From: CAZBDU01 sp964490725 | GTDB lineage: Bacteria > Spirochaetota > Spirochaetia > SZUA-6 > DRHE01 | NCBI GenBank assembly: GCA_964490725.1 | Contig: CAZBDU010000064.1 | Coordinates: 1-31,622, forward strand | Length of the DNA: 31,622 nucleotides | Reading direction: 5' to 3' | Program-made: the position numbers and the translations under genes | Shown: in pieces, positions 1 to 9,500 of the stretch | Layout of the letters: every line of letters starts with the position of its first letter | Numbering within the stretch: position 1 is the stretch's first letter | Notes under the pieces: generated by a model | The model's input: only the letters and a program-made list of their open reading frames with translations | Told to the model about the DNA's origin: nothing | Database searches by the model: none

Positions 1-488
1 TCCAGCGCCTCCGCCTGCCCGGCCAGGAGCGCCGCCGCGGCCGCCGGGGCCGCCTCGGCGGCCTCCCTCAACAGGAGAGCTCCCACCTTCAGGTCCACCG
101 GCCCCAGCTGAGCGGCGGCCAGCTTCTTCCTTGCCTCCGTCAGCCAGGTGGCGAAAGGATCCACCCAGGCCCGAACGGTGTACTCGTGCTCCCTCAAGGC
201 CTCTACGGTGAAGGAGGCGCGCCAGCGGTCGTTGTCGAAGTGCTCCATGGGCGTCTCCTCCCACCGCCCGCCGGCGGGACGGTGCAGCAGGGAGGCGGCC
301 AGCCGATCGTGGCCGTCGACGAAGATGTCCGCCTGCACCTCCACCGCCTGCCCCACCACCCTCTTGACCGGAAAACGCCCGCAGTCGACCTCGGGGCTCA
401 CCCGCTCCACCACGACCCTGGACCTGCCCACTTCAGGGCGGGAAGCGTCCAGGGAGGAGCGGGGGGCTTCCTGGCGGCGGGGGCTCAT
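1..488 (-). CDS. glgE: GlgE maltosyltransferase, N-terminal part (runs off the window)
   Basis: Alpha-1,4-glucan:maltose-1-phosphate maltosyltransferase adds maltosyl units from maltose 1-phosphate to growing alpha-glucan chains in the cytoplasm. About 162 residues are visible: a Ser/Arg-rich leader, then a stretch reading RVVVERVSPEVDCGRFPVKR followed by VVGQAVEVQADIFVDGHD, which is the hallmark of the GlgE N-terminal immunoglobulin-like domain (DUF3416). The rest of that N-terminal region continues to the window edge (WRASFTVEALREHEYTVRAWVDPFATW). The GH13 catalytic domain would lie outside the window. The ATG overlaps the stop of the upstream GH13 gene in an ATGA junction, so translational coupling is likely. 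No treS or maltokinase gene is visible here. The family call rests on recognised conserved residues; completeness cannot be judged. Confidence 0.9.
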   Translation of the reverse strand, partial: MSPRRQEAPRSSLDASRPEVGRSRVVVERVSPEVDCGRFPVKRVVGQAVEVQADIFVDGHDRLAASLLHRPAGGRWEETPMEHFDNDRWRASFTVEALREHEYTVRAWVDPFATWLTEARKKLAAAQLGPVDLKVGALLLREAAEAAPAAAAALLAGQAEAL

Positions 489-3400
489 CGTGCCCCCTCC
501 TCTCCGGCCGCCTCCAGAAGCCGCTCCACCCGGTAGCCGGAGCGCTCCGCGGCGCGGCCCAGGGCCGCGGCGACCTCCAGGCGGGCCTTCAGGGCCGCCG
601 CAGCCTCCGGCTCTGCTTCAGGCCGCGCGGAGGCCTCCACCACTGCCAGGATCTCCAGCCACAGCACCAGGCGCTGGAACGCCTCCGCGTTGAACCACAG
701 CTCGCCCTGGTAGCGGTTGACCCCCAGCACCGACTGCAGCTCCGCGTCCCTGAGCAGCGTCTCCAGGACCCGCGCCGGCGAGGGGGGAGCGATCCTCTCC
801 AGCCCGGCCTCCCGGCGGCGCCCGGCGCGCGCCCCGGGCGCCGGGGCTGCGGCCACCTGCCGGGCGTCGTCGAACCAGCGCTGATGGGTGGTCAGGACCT
901 TGAGCCACGCCACCTCGGACCAGGACTCCTCTGGGGACAGGCCGTGTTCCTGCAGCGCCGAGCCCAGGACTTTGCCCAGGAGCCACTCGTCGATCCAGCT
1001 GCGGCTGCGCTGGGCGAATCCCTCCCGGCCGGCGATGGCCCCCAGGGCGTGGACCAGGAGCCAGTGGTAGAGCTCCGGCCAGGGGCTTTCCTGGGCAAGG
1101 AAGGACACCACAGCGGAAAGCTGCCTGCCGCCTGCCCGCCGGCCGTTCGCGCCGGCGGGCAGGCGCAGCAGCGCCTCCAGCTCGGAGCGCACCCGGCGGG
1201 CCAGGGCCGCCTCCTCTTCCGCTCCGGCGGAGAGCCTCTTCAGCTGCCTCAGCACCTCCGTCAGCCGGCCCTCCACTTCGGAGAGCAGCTTCTCCTCCAG
1301 GACCTGGCCGGGCTCCAGCAGGCGCGCCGCGGTCACCCGGCGGATCATCCCCGAGCCTGCCAGCTCCCGCAGCGGAGCGTGAAGGGGCTGGAGGAACACC
1401 TCCCGTCTGGCCTGATCCAGGTCCGGCACTCCGCGGCCGTCCAGGTAGGCTTCCAGCTGTGCGTACTGGCCCCACCGATCGTCCTGCACCTCCCGGAGCT
1501 CCAGGAACACCTGGCACCCGTAGGCGGGAAGCTCGACGAACAGGCCCCGCTCGTGCAGATCCCCGCTGCGCCGCAGGAACTGGAGCCCGGAACGCTGCTC
1601 CCGGAAGACAGTGAACCACCCCTCCTCCCGCTTCAGGGCCAGCCCCTCGCCCAGGCTCCTCTGCACCAGGCGGCGCCCGTCGCCGGAGCGCTCCAGGGAA
1701 GCGGTGGAGGTGCGGATCCACCCGCGGGCCCCGTCGTAGCGGTTGTTGTACACCACCAGGGCCCGTTCCTCGCCGCTACTGTTGGAATAGGCGAACACGT
1801 CCTCGTTGACGGTCCCCTCGGGGCTGAAGAAGTCGTAGAGCAGGAAGTTGTCCACCTCGGCGAACAGGTAGCGGCGGCGTATGAGGGGAAAGATCTCCCG
1901 CTGGTGGCGCTCCACCAGGAAGCCGTCGGGCTGCTCGTCCCAGTAGGCGCGGCGGTACTCCATGCCGTACTTCTCGGTGAGCCCCTCCACCTGTCCGTGG
2001 CCGAACATGGGCAGCCCCGGGAGCGTCACCATCATGGTGCACACACCGAAGTACTTGTCCCCCTTGCCGAACTGGGCGACGGCGGTCTCCTCGTCGGGGT
2101 TGTTCATGAAGTTGACGAACCGCTTCAGGATCTGGGGGTCGAACTCCAGGGTGTTCTTCATGACGCTGCGGTACTGCGAGTTCTCCTCGTTCTTCAGCAT
2201 GTTCATGAAGGCGCTGTTGTACACCCGGTGCATCCCCAGGGTGCGCACAAAGTAGCCCTCCAGCAGCCAGAACGCCTCCGCCAGCAGCAGTGTGTCCGGC
2301 GCCTCCCGGGCCACCCGGTCCACCACCTCCCGCCAGAACTCCTGGGGCATGCGCCGGTCCAGCTCCTCCCTGCTCATGCCGTGCTCCGCCCGGGAGGGAA
2401 TGTCGCCCCCGGTGCCCGGCTCCGGAAACCAGAGCCGCTGGTAGTGCTTCTTGGTGAGGGTCATGGCGGCGTCGAAGCGGATGATGGGGAAACGCCGGGC
2501 GGTGTCCAGGATGGTGCGAATCACCGCCTCCCGCACCTCCGGCAGCAGGAAGTTCAGCTGTGCCGTGTCGTTCCAGGGCATGCTGGTGCCGTCGTTGCCG
2601 TGGTAGATGTAGCGCGCCCCGCCCGCAGCGCGATCGGTGCGCCGGAAGACCACTGCGGCGTCGGTGCGGTCGTAGTAGTGCTCCTCCAGGTGGATCGCCA
2701 TGACCGGCTCCTCGGAGAGGTCCGGCCCTCCGAAGCTGTAGGAAGGGAAGGGGCTGTAGTCCAGGGACACGAACCAGTCGGGGTGCTCGGCCACCCAGTG
2801 GGAGTCGATCCCCATGTGGTTGGGCACCATGTCGCCGGCCATACGGATGCCCCGCTGCCAGGCGCGCTCTTTCAGGCGATGGAAGGCCTCCTCCCCGCCC
2901 AGGTCGTCGGCGATCCGGTAGTCGTAGAGGGAGTATGCGGAGGCCACCGCGTCGGGATTGCCGCACAGCTGCTTGATCCGGCGGGAGGCGCGGCTCCTCT
3001 CCCACACGCCGATGAGCCACAGACCCGTGAAACCCCACCGACCCAGGGAGTCCAGCTCCTCGTCGGGCACCTGATCCAGCCTCGAAAGAGGGCGGCCGTA
3101 GCGCCGTGAGAGCTGATCCAGCCAAACGTAGGCGTTCTTGGCCATCATCACCACCCGGGGCATCCACTCCTTGTCGGGGCTGAACCGCTCCGCCTCCGCC
3201 TCCAGATGTCCGTATTCGTAGACCTGGCTGGGTCCGGCACCGAGAAAGGCGCTTCTTTGCTCCTCCCGGATGAAGTCCAGGCTGGACAGCAGCCTGTACA
3301 GGTAGTCTCCCAGCAGGTATCCCCAGCGGCTGCGGATGTACTCCAGCTGCCCGGTGAGCGAATGCGGCACCTGCACCGCGGGGCTGCGCAGCATGGCGAG

Positions 3401-4015
3401 CAGGTTCTGCTCCTGCGGGCCGAACGGGGGCTGCCCGGCGAAGAACTCGTGGAGCGCCTCCACCACCCGCGGGTAGGCCTCCTTCTCCAGAACATCGTCG
3501 TCGAACAGCTCCAGGAAAGGGGAAAAGGCGGGGTTGGCGTTGGCCAGCCAGAGCAGCACCAGCTCCTCCAGCACCGCCTGCCGGTGCGGAGCATTCCCGG
3601 TCTGCCCGGCCAGGTACTCCTCCACCGACAGCTCCCCCCGGTACACAGGCAGGGGCGGGAACTCCCGCACGAAGCGCAGCAGCAGGCGGTCCAGCGGCTC
3701 CCGCCCCACCGACCGTTCCAGGTGCTCCAGGGCGTCGGCCAGCACCGCGGCGTTCTTCTGGTCTCGGTACAGGCGCACCACCAGGTGCAGGATCTCGTCG
3801 ATCAGGCCCATGGCGTTGATCTGGCCCGCCCTCACGGCCCGTTCCGGGTAGCGGACCAGGTCTCGCCGGTCGTTTATCTTCTGAGCAAACAGGCGCGCGG
3901 CGTGGAAGTCGGCGAAAACCACGTTTCCCCGCAGACCGAACAACGCCTGGTCGAACTGATAGAGGTCGCGGGCGGAACGGGCAACGTGGAACTCACGATC
4001 TACGGGGTCATGCAC
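485..4015 (-). CDS. Large GH13 (alpha-amylase superfamily) protein linked to glgE
   Basis: A 1176-residue cytoplasmic protein with no signal peptide. The central TIM-barrel region has the GH13 catalytic signature: region I DMVPNH (about 395-400), region II RFD with nucleophile Asp515, region III LLLAEAFW with acid/base Glu580, and region IV NNPDE with the transition-state Asp641. Region IV lacks the usual Asn-His-Asp and instead resembles the NTPD form I associate with GlgE. About 330 residues of mostly helical sequence precede the barrel and a long, charged, helical tail follows it, so it is about twice the size of a simple amylase. I chose the GTG at 4015 because AAAGGAG lies 5 bases upstream; a GTG at 4033 would skip this site. 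It lies between xfp and glgE, so alpha-glucan, trehalose or maltose metabolism is likely. The substrate is unknown. Confidence 0.85.
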   Translation of the reverse strand: MHDPVDREFHVARSARDLYQFDQALFGLRGNVVFADFHAARLFAQKINDRRDLVRYPERAVRAGQINAMGLIDEILHLVVRLYRDQKNAAVLADALEHLERSVGREPLDRLLLRFVREFPPLPVYRGELSVEEYLAGQTGNAPHRQAVLEELVLLWLANANPAFSPFLELFDDDVLEKEAYPRVVEALHEFFAGQPPFGPQEQNLLAMLRSPAVQVPHSLTGQLEYIRSRWGYLLGDYLYRLLSSLDFIREEQRSAFLGAGPSQVYEYGHLEAEAERFSPDKEWMPRVVMMAKNAYVWLDQLSRRYGRPLSRLDQVPDEELDSLGRWGFTGLWLIGVWERSRASRRIKQLCGNPDAVASAYSLYDYRIADDLGGEEAFHRLKERAWQRGIRMAGDMVPNHMGIDSHWVAEHPDWFVSLDYSPFPSYSFGGPDLSEEPVMAIHLEEHYYDRTDAAVVFRRTDRAAGGARYIYHGNDGTSMPWNDTAQLNFLLPEVREAVIRTILDTARRFPIIRFDAAMTLTKKHYQRLWFPEPGTGGDIPSRAEHGMSREELDRRMPQEFWREVVDRVAREAPDTLLLAEAFWLLEGYFVRTLGMHRVYNSAFMNMLKNEENSQYRSVMKNTLEFDPQILKRFVNFMNNPDEETAVAQFGKGDKYFGVCTMMVTLPGLPMFGHGQVEGLTEKYGMEYRRAYWDEQPDGFLVERHQREIFPLIRRRYLFAEVDNFLLYDFFSPEGTVNEDVFAYSNSSGEERALVVYNNRYDGARGWIRTSTASLERSGDGRRLVQRSLGEGLALKREEGWFTVFREQRSGLQFLRRSGDLHERGLFVELPAYGCQVFLELREVQDDRWGQYAQLEAYLDGRGVPDLDQARREVFLQPLHAPLRELAGSGMIRRVTAARLLEPGQVLEEKLLSEVEGRLTEVLRQLKRLSAGAEEEAALARRVRSELEALLRLPAGANGRRAGGRQLSAVVSFLAQESPWPELYHWLLVHALGAIAGREGFAQRSRSWIDEWLLGKVLGSALQEHGLSPEESWSEVAWLKVLTTHQRWFDDARQVAAAPAPGARAGRRREAGLERIAPPSPARVLETLLRDAELQSVLGVNRYQGELWFNAEAFQRLVLWLEILAVVEASARPEAEPEAAAALKARLEVAAALGRAAERSGYRVERLLEAAGEEGAR

Positions 4016-4111
4016 GGCATCTCCTTTTGACACAAGAGCCTGTAGACAAAGATAATCAGGCCCGCTCCGTTCGTCGAGCTGCCCGGCGCCCTACCCCTGC
4101 AGGGGCGGCCG

Positions 4112-6472
4112 CTAGCGCTCCTTCTTCCAGCTCCATTCGCGGATCTCCGGCATATCGTGGCCGTACCTGCGGATGTACTCCCGGTGCTCGATGAGCTTGT
4201 CCCGCACCGCCTGCTTGGCGTAGGCCGCCATGGCCCCGAGCTTCGGCACGCGCTCGATGACGTCCTGCACGAGGTGATAGCGGTCCAGGTCGTTTCGCAC
4301 CAGCATGTCGAAAGGCGTCGTGGTGGTCCCTTCCTCCTTGTAGCCGCGAACGTGCAGGTTGTGGTGGTTCGTGCGCCGGTAGGTCAGCCGGTGGATGAGC
4401 ATCGGATAGCCGTGGTAGGCAAAGATGATGGGCCTGTCCGTGGTGAACAGCGCGTCGAAGTCGCGGTGGGACAACCCGTGGGGGTGCTCCTCGGCGGGCT
4501 GCAGGGTCATGAGATCCACCACGTTGATCATGCGGATCAGCAGGTCCGGAACCAGAGCGTGCAGGAGGTCGATGGCGGCGAGCGCCTCGATCGTAGGCAC
4601 GTCCCCCGCCGAAGCCATCACCACGTCAGGCTCCTGGCTGCGGTCGTTGGAGGCCCATTCCCAGATGCCGATTCCGGAGGTGCAGTGCTTCACCGCCGCG
4701 TCCATGTCGAGCCACTGGGGTTGGGGCTGCTTGCCCGCCACGATGAGGTTGACGTAGTCCCTGCTGCGCAGGCAGTGGTCGGTGACGGACAGCAGGGTGT
4801 TGGCGTCCGGCGGAAAGTAGACCCGCACCACGTCGGCCTTCTTGTTGACCACGTGATCGATGAACCCCGGGTCCTGGTGGCTGAAGCCGTTGTGATCCTG
4901 CCGCCAGACGTGGGAGGTCAGCAGATAGTTGAGCGAGGCGATGGGCCTGCGCCAGGGAATCTCCTTCCTGGTGACCTTGAGCCACTTGGCGTGCTGATTG
5001 AACATCGAGTCCACGATGTGGATGAACGCCTCGTAGCAGGCGAACAGGCCGTGGCGGCCGCTCAGCAGGTAGCCTTCCAGCCACCCCTGGCAGGTGTGCT
5101 CGCTCAGGATCTCCATCACCCGCCCCTGGCGCGCCAGGTTCTCGTCTTCGGGGAGCAGATCGGCCTCCCACACGCGGTCCGTGGCCTCGAAGACCGCATC
5201 CAGCCTGTTGGAGGCGGTCTCGTCCGGGCCCATGAGGCGGAAGGTGTCCATGTTGCGGCGGATCACGTCCCGCAGGAAGCGCCCCATCTGGCGGGTGGCC
5301 TCGGCTTTCACCCCTCCCGGGGAAGGTACCTCCACCGCGTACTCGCGGAAGTCCGGCAGGTCCAGGTCGCGCAGCAGCAGCCCGCCGTTGGCGTGCGGGT
5401 TGGCCCCCATGCGGCGCGTACCCCGGGGAGCCAGGTCCGCCAGCTCGGGGATGAGCCTTCCGGCTTCGTCGAACAGCTCCTCCGGACGGTAGCTCTTCAT
5501 CCACCGCTCCAGCTGCTTCACGTGCTCGGGGTTGCCCTGCATGTCCGCCAGCGGCACCTGGTGGGAGCGCCAGAACCCTTCGGTCTTGCGGCCGTCCACC
5601 TCCTTCGGGCCGGTCCAGCCCTTGGGAGAGCGGAGGATGATCATGGGCCACAGCGGCCGCCCGGCGGCGCCTGTCCTGGCTTCTTCCTGGATGCGGTGGA
5701 TCTCGGCCAGCACCTCCTCCAGGGTGGCGGCCATGGCCCGATGCATGGCCGTGGGCTTCGAGCCCTCGACCACGAAGGGGGCGTACCCGTAGCCTCGGAA
5801 GAGGCTTTCCAGCTCCTCGGGGCTGATGCGGGCCAGGACGGTCGGGTTCGCTATCTTGTAGCCGTTCAGGTGCAGGATGGGAAGCACCGCTCCGTCCCGG
5901 GCGGGATTCAGAAACTTGTTCGAGTGCCAGGAGGTCGCCATGGGGCCGGTCTCCGCCTCTCCGTCCCCCACGACGCAGGCCACGATCAGGTCCGGGTTGT
6001 CGAAGGCGGCCCCGAAGGCGTGGGACAGGGAGTAGCCCAGCTCCCCTCCCTCGTTGATGGAGCCCGGCGTCTCCGGCGCCGCGTGGCTGGGCACGCCCCC
6101 GGGGAAGGAGAACTGCCGGAACAGCAGCTCCATGCCGGCCTCGTCCCGGCTCACGTGGGGATACAGCTCGCTGTAGGTTCCCTCCAGGTAGGTGCTGGCC
6201 ACAACCGCCGGTCCCCCGTGACCGGGGCCGGTGACGAAGATCATGTTCAGGTCGTGGCGGCGGATCAGGCGGTTCAGGTGCACGTAGACGAAGTTCAGCC
6301 CCGGTGTGGTGCCCCAGTGGCCCAGCAGGCGGGGTTTGACGTGCCGCGCTTCCAGGGGCTCCCGCAGCAGCGGGTTGGCGTACAGGTAGATCTGGCCGAC
6401 GGACAGATAGTTGGCCGCCCGCCAGTAGGCGTCCAGGAGCTCAAGCTCCCTGTCGGTGAGACGTTCTTCCAT
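4112..6472 (-). CDS. xfp: Xylulose-5-phosphate/fructose-6-phosphate phosphoketolase
   Basis: This thiamine-diphosphate enzyme cleaves xylulose 5-phosphate (and often fructose 6-phosphate) with phosphate to give acetyl phosphate plus glyceraldehyde 3-phosphate or erythrose 4-phosphate. The 786-residue length is standard for the family. Visible signatures are GHWGTTPG at about 51-58, TGPGHGGPA at 81-89, SINEGGELGYSLSHAFGAAF at about 138-157 and the cofactor motif GDGEAETGP at 169-177. The C-terminal third carries the Gly-Tyr-containing transketolase C domain (IFAYHGYPMLIHRLTYRR). The ATG at 6472 is preceded by an AGGAG site at suitable spacing. The GH13 gene starts about 97 bp downstream on the same strand, so joint expression with GH13-glgE is plausible. 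I see no frameshift or missing motif. Confidence 0.97.
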   Translation of the reverse strand: MEERLTDRELELLDAYWRAANYLSVGQIYLYANPLLREPLEARHVKPRLLGHWGTTPGLNFVYVHLNRLIRRHDLNMIFVTGPGHGGPAVVASTYLEGTYSELYPHVSRDEAGMELLFRQFSFPGGVPSHAAPETPGSINEGGELGYSLSHAFGAAFDNPDLIVACVVGDGEAETGPMATSWHSNKFLNPARDGAVLPILHLNGYKIANPTVLARISPEELESLFRGYGYAPFVVEGSKPTAMHRAMAATLEEVLAEIHRIQEEARTGAAGRPLWPMIILRSPKGWTGPKEVDGRKTEGFWRSHQVPLADMQGNPEHVKQLERWMKSYRPEELFDEAGRLIPELADLAPRGTRRMGANPHANGGLLLRDLDLPDFREYAVEVPSPGGVKAEATRQMGRFLRDVIRRNMDTFRLMGPDETASNRLDAVFEATDRVWEADLLPEDENLARQGRVMEILSEHTCQGWLEGYLLSGRHGLFACYEAFIHIVDSMFNQHAKWLKVTRKEIPWRRPIASLNYLLTSHVWRQDHNGFSHQDPGFIDHVVNKKADVVRVYFPPDANTLLSVTDHCLRSRDYVNLIVAGKQPQPQWLDMDAAVKHCTSGIGIWEWASNDRSQEPDVVMASAGDVPTIEALAAIDLLHALVPDLLIRMINVVDLMTLQPAEEHPHGLSHRDFDALFTTDRPIIFAYHGYPMLIHRLTYRRTNHHNLHVRGYKEEGTTTTPFDMLVRNDLDRYHLVQDVIERVPKLGAMAAYAKQAVRDKLIEHREYIRRYGHDMPEIREWSWKKER

Positions 6473-6588
6473 GCTCTCTCTCCTCTCCTCATCCTAGTCT
6501 AGTGCATCCGCCGGAGCGGCGGCGGAGAGGAACGGATCGAGAGCGGCCCGTCCGGCAGGATGCGGACCGGCGCCCCTTCCTTCGCGGG

Positions 6589-9500
6589 CTATCGGGACAT
6601 GTCGTGCGGCACCGCGACCACGGCCTGGGCGGTCCTGTGGTTTCCGCTGGCATCGCTGGCCTCGAAGGTCAGCGTGTAGGTTCTTCCCTCGCCCTTTCCC
6701 GCTCGCTCCGCCCTCAGGTAGATCGAGCCATCCGCATCCACGCGAAGGTCTGCACCCTTCCTGCCCGCCTGGAAGCTCTGCAGGTCGCCCCCGCCGGTCA
6801 CGGTGATCCCCGAAAGCGACACCTGCGGATCCGGATCCGCGATGTCGCTCACCTCTATCCGGGGAACGACCCGGACCATCTTGTGATCCGGCGGCCAGAG
6901 AAGGGCGGGATCCATCACAACACTGAGCTCGGGCTTCGTGGTGTCCACCACCGTCACGGTGGAGGTGGCGGTAGAGGAGTTGCCGCTGGCGTCGGTGGCG
7001 GTCCAGGTCACCGTGGTTGCTCCCAGGGGGAAGTCCGGTGGGGCGTCGTCGGCGATCACCGGTGCGGGATCGAAGTCGTCGCTGGCCGTGGCCGTCCCGA
7101 TGGGCACCACGGTGCGCGGCCCGGTAGCCTCGGCGGTCACGTCCGGAGGCGGAAGGAGGAGCGGCGGCGTGTTGTCGATCACCAGCGCTTCGATCGTGCC
7201 GGCGCCGGTGCCGCCGTCGTCGTCCTGGACGGTCACCGTCACCGTGTACAGCCCGGGGCTTCCGTAGTCGTGGGCGGCGCTGCAGCTGAGGCCGTCGGCA
7301 GCGAGCACGGCGGAAGAGCCGTCGCCCCAGTCCACCGTGCACAGGTGTGAATCCAGCGTGCCTGGATCCGCGAACCCCGCGGTCACGCTCACCGCCGGGT
7401 GCGTCACTGGCGCGGAGGTGCTCAAGGCGGTGAGCACCGGCGCCACGTTTCGGACCACGATGGTGGAGGAGTTGAAGGCGGTCCCCAGGGGCTGTCCGTC
7501 CTCCACGCGCATCTGCACGGTGTACAGGTCGGCTCCGGTCCCGCTCGGGTCGTCGTCCAGGTACTGGTGCCAGACGGGCCCGACTGTGAAGGAGCCGGAG
7601 GCCACGGCGATCGCCGTGTCCGCCGAGCCGTCACCCCAGTCGATGACGACGCTGTGGCCGTCCCCCGCGTCGGGATCGGTGAAGCTGCCGGTGAGGGTCG
7701 TCCAGCCGTTCTCGTCGACCGTCCCGGGAGCGAGCACCGGAGGGGCCACCACCGGCACGTCGTTCACCGCGCTCACCGAAAGCGTCACCAGCGCCGGGGC
7801 GGAGGCTTCCGTCCCGTCGTGGGCCGTGTAGGTGAACCCGTCGGTGCCGTTGAAGTCCGCATCCGGGATGTAGCCGAAGGAGCCGTCGGCGGCCAGGGTC
7901 AGGGTGCCATGCAAGACCCCGCTCACCGGCCAGGCGGTCAGGGCGTCGCCGTCGGCATCGGTGTCGTTGGCAAGGACTCCGCCCGCCGCCGCGACCGTCA
8001 GAGGGACGTCCTCGTCGGTGAGGTAGGCGTCGGCGGCGGCTACCGGGGCGGCGTTGGTGGACACCGCGACGGTGGCTGTCGTGGAGGTGCCGAAGTCGTC
8101 CACAACCTGCACCGCAGCCTGGTACTGCCCGGGGGCGGTGTACTCGTAGACGCTGCTCAAGGCCGAGGTGGTGCGGTCCACCAGCCCGTCGCCGTCGAAA
8201 TCCCAGCGCGCGGCCTCCACGGTGCCGTCGATGTCGGAGGCGGACACGGAGAAGGAGTACCGCCGCGGGCCGCCTGCCACCGGCGCGGCGGCGAAGGAGG
8301 CGACCTGCGGGGCGAGGTTGCCGAGAAAAACCGTCACCGAATCGTTCAGCGCCTTTCCCGGCGGCCGGGCGCCCGGCGCGGTGGCGACCAGCAGGTCCGG
8401 GGTGCCGTTGCCGTCGGCGTCGGCCAGGGCCAGCCCCTGCGGCCGCTCGCCGCTGGTGAAGCGCGCCGCCTGCCGAAAGGTCCCGTCGCCGGCTCCCAGC
8501 AGCACGTGCACGTCCTTGCTGAAAGCGCTGATCACCGCCAGGTCGGCGTTTCCGTCCCGGTCCAGGTCACCGGCGGCCATCTCCTGCGGGCCGTCGCCTG
8601 CGGGGTAGCTCACCGCCGCGGCGAAGGTGCCGTCGCCCTTACCGGCGGCTACCGAGATGCTGCCCTCCGTGCTGTTGACCCAGGCCAGATCGCTTTCTCC
8701 GTCTCCGTCGAAGTCGGAAGCCACGATGGAGCTCACGTTGCGCGGCGTGGCGATCTCCACCGCGGCGGCAAAGGTGCCGCCGCTCTGCCCTTTGAGAAAT
8801 GAAAGCGCTCCGCCGGTGACGACATTGTTCTCCACGATCCGGCTGGCCAGGACGGCGTCTGGGAGGAGGTCGCCGTCGAAGTCCTCCACGGCCAGCGCGG
8901 TGGGTTCGCCGGGCCCCGCGTAGGTGGCCGGGGAGCCGAAGGTGCCGTCCCCGTTGGACAGGGCCACGCTGAGGCCGCCGCCGGCGCTGTTCGCCGCCGC
9001 CAGGTCGGGGCTGCCGTCGCCGTCCAGGTCCGCCACCGCCAGGTCCACCGCAAGCGGGAACAGCGACGAGGTGATGCGGAACCCAGGAGTGGTGAACGTT
9101 CCGTCGCCGCCGCCCAGCCGGACCTCCGCCAGGTCGAACCGGGCCTTGGCCAGCACCAGATCCAGCTTCGCGTCGCCGTTCAGATCGACCAGGGCCACGG
9201 CGCTGGGTTGACTCTCTCCGGTGCCCTCGCTGCTGATGACGGCGAAGGTGCCGTCGCCGTTGCCCAGGGCCACGTCGATCCACTTGCCCGCCGCCACCAG
9301 GTCGGCGTTGCCGTCGCCGTCCAGGTCGCCGCCGGCCACCGAATCAGGCATCTCGCCCACGGGCAGGTAGAAGGAGTGGCCGAAGCGGCCCTCCCCGCTC
9401 CCCGAGAGGATAACGACCTCTCCGGCCCCCAGGGCCGCCAGGTCCGCGATCCCATCGCCGTCCAGATCGTCCACCGCGAGGGGACCGTTGTCCCCCACCG

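Noticed and set aside
884..3109. Long open frame (741 codons) antisense to the GH13 gene
   Set aside because: It lies wholly opposite a protein with recognised catalytic motifs. Its translation is His/Gln/Gly/Val-rich with no domain, as expected of GC-rich antisense frames.
4094..4105. Perfect palindrome CCCCTGCAGGGG after xfp as a terminator
   Set aside because: It leaves no loop for a hairpin and has no U-tract; it may be chance or a protein site.
4157..6502. 781-codon frame antisense to phosphoketolase
   Set aside because: The mirror of a fully conserved enzyme; composition is typical of an antisense frame and no motif is seen.
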